DNA of 43,378 nt from an uncultured Oscillospiraceae bacterium (GCA_900541905.1 UQLQ01000014.1:1-43378); one strand, 5' to 3'. Counted from the first letter of the stretch, positions 8,741-17,655 are shown. Notes: generated by a model from the sequence alone, not told the origin. Made by a program: numbers and translations.

Positions 8741-9808
8741 ATGAATTCATCACTTTCAAATATTGTTACTCCTTTGCTGAACTGGTACCATAGATATGCG
8801 CGTACCCTTCCTTGGCGGCAGTCGCCCAGTGCATATCATATTTGGGTATCAGAAATTATGTTGCAACAAACCCGCGTTGAAGCGGTAAAATCCTATTACA
8901 ATCGCTTTACTGCAGAACTCCCAACCATTGCAGATTTAGCTGCATGTCAAGAAGAAAGGCTGCTAAAACTTTGGGAAGGTCTTGGATATTATAACCGTGT
9001 GCGAAATATGCAGAAGGCTGCGATACAAATTATGGCGCAATATCACGGAGAGATGCCCCGCTCATATGAAGAATTGCTGAAATTACCAGGAATCGGTTCC
9101 TACACGGCAGGCGCTGTGGCTTCCATCGCATATGGAATTCCTGTTCCTGCTGTAGATGGAAATGTATTAAGAGTCATCACACGTATTACTGCAAACTATG
9201 GAGATATTACAAAACAAAATACCAAAGAGGAAATTACAAAACAATTGCAAGCCATTATCCCCAAACAACATGCGGGAGATTTTAATCAAGCGTTGATGGA
9301 ACTTGGCGCCACCGTTTGCATTCCAAACGGAGACCCTCAATGTTTTGTCTGCCCCGTGCAGGCATATTGCAAAGCTTTTCAAGGTGGTCTTACAGCAGAG
9401 CTTCCCACAAAATCGAAAAAGAAACCAAGACGGATAGAAGATAAAACGGTACTACTGTTGATTTCAGAGCATGCTGTTGCCTTGCAAAAACGGAATTCTA
9501 AGCAAGTTTTGGCAGGATTATGGCAATTTCCTAACGTAGAAGGCCACCTTTCTCTCCATGCAGTGCAAGCACAACTGGATCAGTGGAACATACCTGCAAA
9601 ACAAATATTGCAAAGCAGACAATCTAAGCATATCTTTACACACATAGAATGGCATATGAACAGCTATCTTATTTTTTGTGAAGCGCAAGCCATTGACATC
9701 TGCGACCAATTTGAGTGGATGGAAAAACAAGATTTGGAACACATTGCAATTCCTACTGCATTTCAACCATTTTTATCTGTCATAAAGCCATACTTAGAAA
9801 AGAAGTAA
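8741..9808 (+). CDS. mutY: A/G-specific adenine DNA glycosylase MutY
   Basis: MutY removes adenine mispaired with 8-oxoguanine or G in base-excision repair. The 355-residue protein has the catalytic Glu in SEIMLQQTRVE, the helix-hairpin-helix LPGIGSYTAG, the catalytic Asp in VDGNVLRV, and four cysteines of a 4Fe-4S loop. The first two cysteines are separated by seven residues (CIPNGDPQC), one more than in E. coli MutY. The C-terminal NUDIX-like domain (about 230-355, with LAGLWQFPNVEG) reads 8-oxoG. The frame is open upstream into the fabV terminator; ATG 8741 with AAAGGA upstream gives the normal N-terminus. It ends in its own strong terminator. Confidence 0.95.
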   Translation: MNSSLSNIVTPLLNWYHRYARTLPWRQSPSAYHIWVSEIMLQQTRVEAVKSYYNRFTAELPTIADLAACQEERLLKLWEGLGYYNRVRNMQKAAIQIMAQYHGEMPRSYEELLKLPGIGSYTAGAVASIAYGIPVPAVDGNVLRVITRITANYGDITKQNTKEEITKQLQAIIPKQHAGDFNQALMELGATVCIPNGDPQCFVCPVQAYCKAFQGGLTAELPTKSKKKPRRIEDKTVLLLISEHAVALQKRNSKQVLAGLWQFPNVEGHLSLHAVQAQLDQWNIPAKQILQSRQSKHIFTHIEWHMNSYLIFCEAQAIDICDQFEWMEKQDLEHIAIPTAFQPFLSVIKPYLEKK

Positions 9809-9842
9809 AAAAGAACCGGATGTACATCCGGTTCTTTTTTTA
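9807..9842 (+). terminator. mutY terminator
   Basis: A perfect palindromic GC-containing stem just after the mutY stop, centred near 9823, is followed by seven T residues. Confidence 0.92.
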
Positions 9843-9968
9843 GTATATAGTATTTTATAAGCTACATATCTATCCCCTCTCACCTGCTACAGCTGTATGA
9901 AAAAGTTAAGACAAAAATATAGAATTAATAAGTTTGAAAAATGTAAAAAGATAAATTTAATTAAAATT

Positions 9969-9983
9969 ATGATTGACAATCAT
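9969..9983. promoter_or_regulatory. 7-1-7 inverted repeat, candidate Fur/Zur-family operator 1
   Basis: The half-sites ATGATTG and CAATCAT pair perfectly around one base. The site overlaps a TTGACA-like stretch and sits at the -35 position relative to TATAAT at 9991-9996. Geometry and context (zinc-type uptake operon) suggest a Fur-family regulator. No regulator gene is present in the window. Confidence 0.55.
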
Positions 9984-9990
9984 CTTTATT

Positions 9991-10037
9991 TATAATAACC
10001 TAGATATGAAATTGATTCTCAATTTCATATCTAGGTT
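9991..10037. promoter_or_regulatory. -10 box and 19-bp perfect inverted repeat upstream of the metal operon
   Basis: TATAAT (9991-9996) is followed at once by a perfect 19-bp inverted repeat (9997-10015 with 10019-10037) around a TTC centre. Its core TTGATTCTCAA resembles the 9-1-9 layout of Fur-family boxes. No T tract follows, so it is not a terminator. It would cover the transcription start, as expected for a repressor site, or form a hairpin at the very 5' end of the mRNA. The rest of 9843-10065 shows nothing else recognisable. Confidence 0.6.
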
Positions 10038-10065
10038 TGCCGTTTAAAAACAAAAAGGAGGAATT

Positions 10066-11055
10066 ATGAAAAAATATTACAAAAAAATATTGATGCTATG
10101 CGGCGCGGCAGTTATGCTTTCAGCAATGATGTTAGCAGGATGTGCACCACAACCATCAACATCATCCAACTCATCATTATCAAATGATAACAGCAAACTA
10201 AATGTTATCACCAGCTTTTATCCAATGTACGATTTTGCCAAAAAAATTGGCGGTGAATACGTGGAAGTAGCCAATCTGGTCCCTGCCGGAACAGAACCCC
10301 ATGATTGGGAACCAAGCACAACTGATATTGCCAGCTTGGAGCATGCCGATGTATTTGTTTACAACGGTGCAGGTATGGAAAGTTGGGTAAATAAAGTACT
10401 ATCTACTTTAAGCAACAAATCACTTACCACAGTGGAAGCTTCGCAAAATGTTTCTCTCAGAGCAGGTGGAGAACACGAACATGAGCATGATGAAGATAAG
10501 AACCATACAGACGAAGAAACTCACGATGAAGAGCATTACGATCCTCATGTATGGTTGAATCCACTCAATGCAAAAAAAGAAATGGAAAATATCAAAGATG
10601 CATTTGTAAAAGCAGACCCTGAACACAAGCAGTATTATGAAAATAATTACAAAGCTTGGAGCGAAGAATGTGACAGATTATACAGTGAGTATCAGGAAGC
10701 TTTGAGTCAAGTGAAGACAAAGAATTTGGTTGTATCTCATGAAGCATTCGGTTATTTATGTGATGCTTTCGGACTAAACCAAATGGGCATTCAAGGAATT
10801 GATCCTGATTCTGAACCTGATCCGGCACATATGGCAGAAATCATTGATTTTGTAAAAGCAAACCAAGTAAAAATAATTTTTTCGGAAGAACTTGTCAGCC
10901 CTAAAGTAGCACAATCCATCGCAAATGCCACAGGAGCTCAACTTGAAGTGTTAAACCCAATAGAGGGCTTAACCAACACTCAACTTGAGAATGGCGATGA
11001 TTATTTTACGGTTATGAGAGAAAATCTAACTGCGCTGAAAAAGGCACTAAATTAA
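10066..11055 (+). CDS. znuA: Zinc-type ABC transporter substrate-binding lipoprotein (ZnuA-like)
   Basis: This is an extracytoplasmic metal-binding lipoprotein of the cluster A-I (ZnuA/AdcA/PsaA) family that delivers Zn2+ or Mn2+ to an ABC permease. A signal peptide ends in the lipobox LAGC (Cys26). Typical metal-site segments are visible: EPHDWEPS, the DPHVWLNP block, VVSHEAFGYL and FSEELVSPKVA. A His/Asp/Glu-rich loop lies at about 136-160 (HEHEHDEDKNH), the hallmark of zinc-specific members. It starts with AGGAGG close upstream and is the first gene of a tightly packed six-gene operon. Zinc is inferred from the His loop and the COG0523 neighbours; manganese cannot be fully excluded. Confidence 0.88.
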   Translation: MKKYYKKILMLCGAAVMLSAMMLAGCAPQPSTSSNSSLSNDNSKLNVITSFYPMYDFAKKIGGEYVEVANLVPAGTEPHDWEPSTTDIASLEHADVFVYNGAGMESWVNKVLSTLSNKSLTTVEASQNVSLRAGGEHEHEHDEDKNHTDEETHDEEHYDPHVWLNPLNAKKEMENIKDAFVKADPEHKQYYENNYKAWSEECDRLYSEYQEALSQVKTKNLVVSHEAFGYLCDAFGLNQMGIQGIDPDSEPDPAHMAEIIDFVKANQVKIIFSEELVSPKVAQSIANATGAQLEVLNPIEGLTNTQLENGDDYFTVMRENLTALKKALN

Positions 11056-11056
11056 A

Positions 11057-11752
11057 ATGAATTCTGTATCAAATATTATAGAAGTACATCACCTTTCATT
11101 TCAATATAATTGTACAAACGTATTTCAAAACTTACACTTTGAGCTTCAGACACATAAATTTGTGGGATTATTTGGAGCAAACGGTTCAGGAAAAAGCACG
11201 TTTTTACGTTTGATTCTAGGCGAACTGAAATGTTTTAGCGGCAGTATTCATTTATTTGGACAGTCTGTCTCTAAGTTTCGCACTTGGCATAAAATAGGAT
11301 ATATACCCCAAATCGGGTTAACAAAACAAATGGATTTTCCTGCTACTGTAAAAGAAGTTGTGCAGGCAAATTTATACTCTTCTCTTGGTCTATTTCGCTT
11401 TCCGGGTAAAAAAGAGGCCGCAAAAGTGGAAAAAACACTTTCACTTTTGCATATGGAAGATTTCAGCAGTCGCTTAATCGGAGAATTATCAGGAGGACAA
11501 AGACAAAAGGTGTTGTTAGCCCGTGCACTGGTATCGAATCCCAGTCTCTTGATTTTAGATGAACCTACAACGGGAATTGATGCTGAAAGCATACAATCTT
11601 TTTATCAATTACTTTCACATTTACATCAAGAAACAGATTTGACTATTTTATTGATTTCTCACGATACGGAATATGTATCAAAAATAGCGGACCAAATATA
11701 TTGGTTAGAAAATGGAACAATGGTAGAAAAATCACAATATCATACATCATAG
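11057..11752 (+). CDS. znuC: Metal ABC transporter ATP-binding protein (ZnuC-like)
   Basis: This ATPase subunit energises import of the metal bound by the upstream lipoprotein. The 231 residues contain Walker A GANGSGKST, the Q-loop in GYIPQIG, the ABC signature LSGGQRQKV, Walker B LLILDEPT and the H-loop in LISHD. The size and the compact layout fit the ZnuC/MntB group. It starts one base after the znuA stop, so it is translationally coupled. The permease gene follows 29 bases downstream. Confidence 0.9.
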   Translation: MNSVSNIIEVHHLSFQYNCTNVFQNLHFELQTHKFVGLFGANGSGKSTFLRLILGELKCFSGSIHLFGQSVSKFRTWHKIGYIPQIGLTKQMDFPATVKEVVQANLYSSLGLFRFPGKKEAAKVEKTLSLLHMEDFSSRLIGELSGGQRQKVLLARALVSNPSLLILDEPTTGIDAESIQSFYQLLSHLHQETDLTILLISHDTEYVSKIADQIYWLENGTMVEKSQYHTS

Positions 11753-11781
11753 AATTTTATGATAGAAAAAAGGAACATCTC

Positions 11782-12615
11782 ATGTCAATTTTCGAATATG
11801 CGTTTATGCAAAGAGCCTTTATTGTAGGCATTCTATTGGGTATGACAATACCTTGTATCGGAACAATTATTGTGTTAAAAAGGCTTTCCATGTTGGGAGA
11901 TACCCTTTCCCATACATCCCTTGCAGGTGTTGCCGGTGGATTGATATTTCATATAAACCCTGTAGTCGGTGCCACAATAACTTGTATCGGCGCAGCATTG
12001 GGAATTGAAGCAATACGAAAAAAGATACCCCAATATGCAGAAATTGCAATTGCAATCATGCTCTCTATTGGTGTAGGTACTGCAGCGGTATTATCGGGTT
12101 TTGTCAGTAATACTGCTAATTTTAACAGTTTTCTTTTTGGTAGTATTGTTGCCATCAGCGATGCTGAATTGTACATGGTTATTACACTAAGCATAATCGT
12201 TCTGATTCTTTTTATTCTTTTTTATAAAGAACTATTCTATGTTACATTCGATGAATCTTCAGCCAGATTGGTCGGAATCCGTATTAACAGCATCAATTTT
12301 ATGTTTACCATATTAACTGCCATTACGGTTTCTGTTGCTACGCGTATTGTGGGTACATTGGTGATTTCATCTATTATGGTGCTCCCTGTAGCCTGCGCAA
12401 TGCAGCTGAAAAAGAGTTTTCGTAAAACAGTGCTGTATTCTATGCTATTTGGCGTTATGTTCCATATAATAGGATTATTTTTAGCCTATTACATTGGTAT
12501 CAAACCGGGAGGCACTATCATCTTAGTTGGTGTGCTTTGGTTTGTATTGATTGGTTTGATTAAACTTCTAACGAAACAAATAAAATGGATCCATCAAAAA
12601 GGAGATAAAAAATGA
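11782..12615 (+). CDS. znuB: Metal ABC transporter permease (ZnuB-like)
   Basis: This integral membrane subunit of the ABC-3 family forms the metal channel. The 277-residue protein has about eight to nine hydrophobic segments and family patterns such as LGDTLSHTSLAGVA, FLFGSIVAIS and ARLVGI. The frame is open to 11701, overlapping the ATPase gene. ATG 11782, with AAAGGA nine bases upstream, gives the usual short N-terminus MSIFEYAFMQRAF. The stop overlaps the next start as ATGA, showing operon coupling with the CobW-type GTPase. Confidence 0.9.
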   Translation: MSIFEYAFMQRAFIVGILLGMTIPCIGTIIVLKRLSMLGDTLSHTSLAGVAGGLIFHINPVVGATITCIGAALGIEAIRKKIPQYAEIAIAIMLSIGVGTAAVLSGFVSNTANFNSFLFGSIVAISDAELYMVITLSIIVLILFILFYKELFYVTFDESSARLVGIRINSINFMFTILTAITVSVATRIVGTLVISSIMVLPVACAMQLKKSFRKTVLYSMLFGVMFHIIGLFLAYYIGIKPGGTIILVGVLWFVLIGLIKLLTKQIKWIHQKGDKK

Positions 12616-13553
12616 CGGACATTTATATCATTTCAGGTTTTTTAGGTGCAGGAAAGACAACTTTTATACAAAATTTGCTGAAACAAACACTGCAAAATGA
12701 AAAAGTAGTCATTATAGAAAACGATTTTGGAGAAGTAAATTTTGACGCTTCTTTATTAAGTCAGTGCGGTTATGAAGTAAAAGCACTAAACTCTGGTTGT
12801 ATTTGCTGTTCTATATATGAAAATTTTGTAGAATCTCTGGTTGATATTGTAAAGCAATTTCAACCGAACAAAATTATTATAGAGCCTTCCGGTGTAAGTA
12901 AGCTGTCTGATGTAGAAAAAGCGTGCGCAAAAGCACAAAATATCGAGCCAATGCAGCTAGTTCAAAAACTCACAATTGTGGATGTCTCTCAGTTTCAAAT
13001 ATATGTAAACAACTTTGGAGAGTTTTTTGAAGATCAAATCAAACATGCAGATCAAATTTTTCTAAGCAAGGTATCTGAACATCAGGAGCACACAAAATAT
13101 GTGGAACAACAATTAAAAAATTATAATTGCTGTGCTGATATTTGCTCCAAACCTTTTGAGGACATTGATTATGATATAGTGCTTGCGTCATCATCTTCTG
13201 TCAAATGCCACTGCAGTCATCAAGAACATGCACATACACATTGCAATTGCCACCACCATGAACACCATCACACTGCAAACGATTCCTTTCAAACCTTCAC
13301 AATCCGATTTAAAAATAATATGAGTCAAAAGAAAATGCAAGAATTTATAGTATCATTGGAGAAATTGAAAGATATTTGTATTTTAAGAGCCAAGGGTATC
13401 ATACAAGAGGGAAATCATTATCTTAAAGTTCAATATACTCCAAATCAACTATCTTTTGAGAAAACAGAATTAAAAGGTAACTATATTTGTTTGATAGGCA
13501 CGAATGTAGATGACGAAAAAATAAAGCATACGATAGAAAGTATACTATGTTAA
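12612..13553 (+). CDS. CobW/COG0523 GTPase, zinc metallochaperone type
   Basis: This is a G3E-family GTPase of the COG0523 group, whose zinc-linked members act as metal chaperones or insertases during zinc limitation. Walker A is GFLGAGKT (9-16). The family metal-binding motif CxCC is intact as Cys63-Ile-Cys65-Cys66 in NSGCICCS. A His/Cys-rich insert at about 197-222 (CHCSHQEHAHTHC and HHHEHHH) separates the GTPase from the C-terminal CobW_C domain, and probably buffers or senses Zn2+. The ATG overlaps the permease stop (ATGA) and has an AAAGGAGAT site. The operon position behind an ABC metal importer supports a role in handling incoming zinc. The client protein is unknown. Confidence 0.88.
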   Translation: MTDIYIISGFLGAGKTTFIQNLLKQTLQNEKVVIIENDFGEVNFDASLLSQCGYEVKALNSGCICCSIYENFVESLVDIVKQFQPNKIIIEPSGVSKLSDVEKACAKAQNIEPMQLVQKLTIVDVSQFQIYVNNFGEFFEDQIKHADQIFLSKVSEHQEHTKYVEQQLKNYNCCADICSKPFEDIDYDIVLASSSSVKCHCSHQEHAHTHCNCHHHEHHHTANDSFQTFTIRFKNNMSQKKMQEFIVSLEKLKDICILRAKGIIQEGNHYLKVQYTPNQLSFEKTELKGNYICLIGTNVDDEKIKHTIESILC

Positions 13554-15169
13554 AGAAAAGTGAAGTGCTTCAAAAAGCAGTTCCCGTAAATATAGTTACC
13601 GGATTTTTAAATTCCGGAAAAACCACCTTTTTAAATTCTATTTTTTCTCAAAATAAAACGAAGAGAATATGCTGTATCCAGTTGGAAAACGGAAATGTCC
13701 CGCTATGTATCAATACTAACAACGAGCATCTTGCTATACTGACATTTACGAAAAAACAATTGGATACAGATATAAAGTTTGTCATAAACGGTATTTATCA
13801 ATATTTAGCTGATCATCATTTGGATGAAATATGGATTGAATGGAACGGAATGACCGATTTTTCTGTTTTAGAATCCTTATTTTTGACACATATTTTGGAA
13901 CATACCGTTTGTTTAAGCGATTTTTGCAGTGTAAAAAAAATAATTCATATTACCAATGCAAATACGCAAGAATCATTACTGAAAAATACAGGCACCATGT
14001 TAATGGAACAAATGTATCATAGCCAATTCATAATTGTAAATCGCTGTACTTCAAAAATACAAGAAAAAGAATTACAAAAACTCATTAAATCCTATTCCCC
14101 TCGCTCTAAAATCATCTTTACTGATGAAATCTCAAACTCTTCTTTTAAATTAATAGATACAAAAAAACAATTTTTATTTTTACCTTTCTTATGCGGAATA
14201 GGAGCAATCGGTATTTTTTATATTTTAGCCAGTGCCTTTTTTCCATTATGGAACATATCAATCGGTACAGTTATCAGCATTTTTTTAGGAATTATATTAC
14301 AGGCTATCCCCTTTTTATTAATTGGCGTTTTATTATCGTCTTTTATACAAGTGTTTTTGTCAGAAAAAGTAATACAACGCTGGTTTCCCAAAAATGCGTT
14401 ATTGGGAATGTTATTTGCTTTGGTATGTGGTTTTTGTTTTCCGGTTTGTGATTGTGCAACTATTCCCATGTTTAAAAGTTTAATAAAAAAAGGGGTTCCT
14501 ACCTCATCTGCAGTAGTGTTTATGGTTGCAACCCCCGTCATTAATCCCGTAGTGATTTTATCTACTTATTATGCTTTTAATGGCAACTGGAAAATTGTTT
14601 TGGCAAGAATTTTACTTGGAATGATTTGCGCTATAGGCATTGGATTTATTTTTACATTCAAACCAATGCAGGTCTCCTATTCTGCAAAAAGTTACGAATA
14701 CAACTGTGAATGCGGATGTCTGTTTTTGAGTCAAAAGCCAGGATGGAAAGGAAAAATTTCTTTATTCTGGCAGCATGCTCAAAACGAATTTTTTAACGTC
14801 GGAAAGTTTTTATTAATTGGAACTTTTATTTCTACTGTATTCCAAGTGATCAGTTCTAAAATATCATGGACAGATGCAAATTTAAATACCATTCTTTCCA
14901 TATTACTTTTAATGGGAATGGCCTTTCTGCTATCGCTTTGTTCCTCATCAGATGCAATTGTTGCACGAAGTTTTGCAAACCAATTTCCTTTCATATCCAT
15001 CTTAGGATTTCTAGTGTTTGGACCTATGATTGACATTAAAAATTTAACAATGCTTTCAGGTAATTTTTCCAAAAAATTTATTGCGAAACTTACCGTAACA
15101 GTATTTTTTGTTTGCTTTTTCGTCATGTGTATTTGTTCGTTTATCGGTTTAGAGAGGTATATCGTATGA
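13547..15169 (+). CDS. Fusion of a CobW-like GTPase domain with an ArsP/DUF318-type permease
   Basis: This two-part protein has 540 residues. The N-terminal ~190 residues form a COG0523-like P-loop domain with GFLNSGKT (19-26), but the CxCC metal motif is missing (the region reads QLENGNVPLC) and no CobW_C domain is seen. From about 205 onward it is a polytopic permease of the COG0701/ArsP_1 (YraQ, YcgR) family. The permease carries the diagnostic GFCFPVCDCATIPMF segment with three cysteines, then KKGVPTSSAVVFMVATPVINPVV and about eight membrane segments. The start overlaps the previous gene by 7 bp and the stop overlaps the next gene as ATGA. The partner downstream is the usual companion of YcgR. 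The frame is continuous, so the fusion is genuine. Substrate and direction of transport are unknown. Confidence 0.85.
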   Translation: MLKKSEVLQKAVPVNIVTGFLNSGKTTFLNSIFSQNKTKRICCIQLENGNVPLCINTNNEHLAILTFTKKQLDTDIKFVINGIYQYLADHHLDEIWIEWNGMTDFSVLESLFLTHILEHTVCLSDFCSVKKIIHITNANTQESLLKNTGTMLMEQMYHSQFIIVNRCTSKIQEKELQKLIKSYSPRSKIIFTDEISNSSFKLIDTKKQFLFLPFLCGIGAIGIFYILASAFFPLWNISIGTVISIFLGIILQAIPFLLIGVLLSSFIQVFLSEKVIQRWFPKNALLGMLFALVCGFCFPVCDCATIPMFKSLIKKGVPTSSAVVFMVATPVINPVVILSTYYAFNGNWKIVLARILLGMICAIGIGFIFTFKPMQVSYSAKSYEYNCECGCLFLSQKPGWKGKISLFWQHAQNEFFNVGKFLLIGTFISTVFQVISSKISWTDANLNTILSILLLMGMAFLLSLCSSSDAIVARSFANQFPFISILGFLVFGPMIDIKNLTMLSGNFSKKFIAKLTVTVFFVCFFVMCICSFIGLERYIV

Positions 15170-16008
15170 GAAAACTAAACATTCAATGCCTAGTTGAAAC
15201 TGTTTTATATATTCTGTTTGCAACTGCTTTACTGGCAATCATCATTAGTGACGGATACCTTTCGTACGTAACCCCACGTATGAAACCATATTTATATTTT
15301 GCAGTCGGTATTTTATTCATATTCGGTATTTTAGGTTTTTTTAGATTATTTCAATTTTACTATAAACCAAAAATAACTCATTGTCTTGTTATCTTAATTC
15401 CCCTTGTGATATTATTGATTCCCAAAAATGGAATTGATCTCCATAGTCTTGCCTCAGGGTACATTAATGGAAGTGACCTGAATGGTAAAAACAATACTAC
15501 CTCTTCTCTTACCTCTACATATCCTTTCAGCTCATCACAAAATAAAAAAGATAATGAAAAACAGGCCGTATCTTCCTCTCCTGATGGATATTTAACCAAA
15601 AATTTCTTTCAGAAAGAAGTAGAAATACACGGTTATAATGAAAGCAACAAAACGATTCATATTTCAAATGACGAATTTTACGCCTGGATTAGAGAGCTTT
15701 CTTCAAAACCGGAACGTTTTGAGGGCTATACCATTACAATGACCGGTTTTGTTTATCATGACAGCAAATTTATGGGTGATAACGAATTCGTTCCTGCCCG
15801 GTTGGTTATGTCATGCTGTGTTGCAGACGTAGTTCCGGGAGGTATTATTTGTAAATATGATAAAGCTGACCAGCTGCAAAATGATGCATGGATAACCGTT
15901 ACAGGTAAATTTACAAAAGGCGAATATAACGGCAAACCTGAACCCCAGATTGTGGTTGAATCCATCGCATCTGCACAACCTGTAAATGGCTATGTATATC
16001 CATATTAG
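15166..16008 (+). CDS. TIGR03943/YcgQ-family membrane-anchored protein
   Basis: The 280-residue protein of the COG3689/TIGR03943 family usually pairs with COG0701 permeases. Two N-terminal membrane segments (about 10-30 and 38-58) and a third near 70-85 are followed by a low-complexity Ser/Asn-rich linker. A C-terminal globular domain (about 160-280) carries family patterns FEGYTITMTGFVYHD and VMSCCVADVVPGGI with adjacent cysteines, and ends EPQIVVESI. ATG 15166 overlaps the fusion-gene stop and has GAGAGG upstream; an upstream extension of the frame lacks a good ribosome site. It is the last gene of the metal operon. Biochemical function is not established; it is probably a partner subunit of the permease. 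Confidence 0.8.
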   Translation: MRKLNIQCLVETVLYILFATALLAIIISDGYLSYVTPRMKPYLYFAVGILFIFGILGFFRLFQFYYKPKITHCLVILIPLVILLIPKNGIDLHSLASGYINGSDLNGKNNTTSSLTSTYPFSSSQNKKDNEKQAVSSSPDGYLTKNFFQKEVEIHGYNESNKTIHISNDEFYAWIRELSSKPERFEGYTITMTGFVYHDSKFMGDNEFVPARLVMSCCVADVVPGGIICKYDKADQLQNDAWITVTGKFTKGEYNGKPEPQIVVESIASAQPVNGYVYPY

Positions 16009-16084
16009 CACCAATTACATTTAAAAATCATCGTACAACATGATACCTCCTCAGTTACTACTCATTACTCTTTTCATCCAAAAA

Positions 16085-16128
16085 CAAAAAACACCAATGG
16101 CATTCCCCTTATGCCGTTGGTGTTTTTT
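16085..16128. terminator. Bidirectional terminator, metal operon / glpK
   Basis: A stem with one mismatch (about 16086-16103 with 16111-16127) has A and T runs on both sides and lies between the converging metal operon and glycerol kinase gene. Confidence 0.88.
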
Positions 16129-16164
16129 CATAAGAAATATCCACTGATATGTTAAAACAAAATT

Positions 16165-17655
16165 CTATTCTGTTTCCCATAACAGAGCTCTTTCCACAGC
16201 TCTATGCCACTGATTCAATTTCAGTTCTCTCTCTTCTTTGCTCATAGCACCTTGAAAAATTCTGCCAACCGTTGTATTTTGGATTAGCTCTTGCTTATCT
16301 TTCCAATAACCAACTGCCAATCCTGCAAGATAGGCTGCTCCCAGTGCCGTTGTTTCAATTTCCTGCGGGCGCAGTACGGAGATATTCAATAAATCCGCTT
16401 GAAACTGCATAATAAAATTGTTTACTGAAGCACCGCCATCTACTTTTAATTGTACAATGTTATGTCCAAAATCTACTTCCATGGCACGTATGACATCATA
16501 TGTCTGAAAAGCAATCGCCTCCAGCACTGCTCTCACAACGTGGGCACGGTTACTGCCGCGTGTCAATCCCAGTAAGGTTCCTCTTGCATAAGCGTCCCAA
16601 TAGGGAGCGCCAAGTCCTGAAAATGCAGGAACCATATAAACGCCATTGGTATGTTCTACTTCCTGCGCAACATATTCGGATTCATCTACCGTTTTCAGCA
16701 TTTTCATTTCATCCCGCAGCCATTGTACAGACGCACCTGCAGTAAACACACTGCCTTCCAGCACATACTCAATGTTCTCATCGGTACTTGCCGCTATGGT
16801 CGTTAATAGTTTATGATCGGAAACAATCGCTCTTTTTCCCGTATGCATCAGTAAAAAGCAACCTGTTCCATATGTGTTTTTTGCACATCCGCTTTCAAAA
16901 CAACATTGGCCAAATAAAGCAGCCTGTTGGTCACCTGCAGCGGATGCAATTGGAATTTGTATGCCAAAAATATCATTTGTTATCATTCCGTATTTATACG
17001 AAGACGGTTTTACATCGGGAAGCATAGTTTGCGGAATGTTGAAATAATCTAAAATTTCTTTGTCCCAACATAATTGATGAATATTAAACATCATCGTTCG
17101 AGAAGCATTGGAATAATCCGTTACAAACTGCTTTCTTCCCGTTAGGTTCCAAATCAACCAAGTATCTACCGTCCCAAATAACAGGTTACCTTTTTCTGCC
17201 TGTTCCTGTGCGCCGGGAACATTTTGTAAAATCCATTGCACTTTGGTGGCGGAAAAATATGCATCGGGTATCAGTCCTGTTTTGCTGCGTATCACATTTG
17301 CCCAACCATCTTTTTCAAGCTGTTTCACTTGTTCCGCAGTTCTCCTGCATTGCCATACGATGGCAGGATACACAGGTTCTCCGGTGTTTTTATCCCACAC
17401 AATGGTAGTTTCTCTTTGATTGGTAATGCCAATTGCTGATATTTGCTGTGCTGTAATTCCGGTTTCATGTAACACAGTTTTTGCTACTTCTAATTGTGAA
17501 GATAAAATTTCCATTGGATTGTGTTCTACCCAACCCGCTTTTGGATAACTCTGCCGAATATTCTTTTGCGCCATACCGCAAATTTTGCCTTCATGATTAA
17601 ACAGAATACAACGGGAGCTTGTGGTTCCCTGATCAAATGCCATAATATATTGCAT
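16165..17655 (-). CDS. glpK: Glycerol kinase
   Basis: This FGGY-family kinase phosphorylates glycerol to sn-glycerol 3-phosphate with ATP. It is full length (496 residues). The N-terminal phosphate-binding segment is AFDQGTTSSRCILF, the glycerol-site region contains QRETT, and the C-terminal FGGY-type signature is GLGAPYWDAYARGT, followed by the adenosine motif VDGGASVNNF. A GAGAGG site precedes the ATG. It is monocistronic: no glpF, glpD or regulator is adjacent. The 17656-17835 stretch upstream holds only AT-rich sequence with no convincing promoter. Confidence 0.96.
   Translation of the reverse strand: MQYIMAFDQGTTSSRCILFNHEGKICGMAQKNIRQSYPKAGWVEHNPMEILSSQLEVAKTVLHETGITAQQISAIGITNQRETTIVWDKNTGEPVYPAIVWQCRRTAEQVKQLEKDGWANVIRSKTGLIPDAYFSATKVQWILQNVPGAQEQAEKGNLLFGTVDTWLIWNLTGRKQFVTDYSNASRTMMFNIHQLCWDKEILDYFNIPQTMLPDVKPSSYKYGMITNDIFGIQIPIASAAGDQQAALFGQCCFESGCAKNTYGTGCFLLMHTGKRAIVSDHKLLTTIAASTDENIEYVLEGSVFTAGASVQWLRDEMKMLKTVDESEYVAQEVEHTNGVYMVPAFSGLGAPYWDAYARGTLLGLTRGSNRAHVVRAVLEAIAFQTYDVIRAMEVDFGHNIVQLKVDGGASVNNFIMQFQADLLNISVLRPQEIETTALGAAYLAGLAVGYWKDKQELIQNTTVGRIFQGAMSKEERELKLNQWHRAVERALLWETE

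Noticed and set aside
9997..10037. Intrinsic terminator of mutY
   Set aside because: The inverted repeat lacks a T tract on either side, lies right after a -10 box, and mutY already has a strong terminator at 9807-9842.
13547..14160. Sequencing or frameshift artefact creating the CobW-permease fusion
   Set aside because: The linker reads through in one frame without a ribosome site or start before the permease part, and both ends keep tight overlaps with neighbours.
10000..16000. Zinc operon as part of a horizontally acquired island
   Set aside because: No tRNA, integrase, flanking repeats or clear base-composition shift was seen around it.
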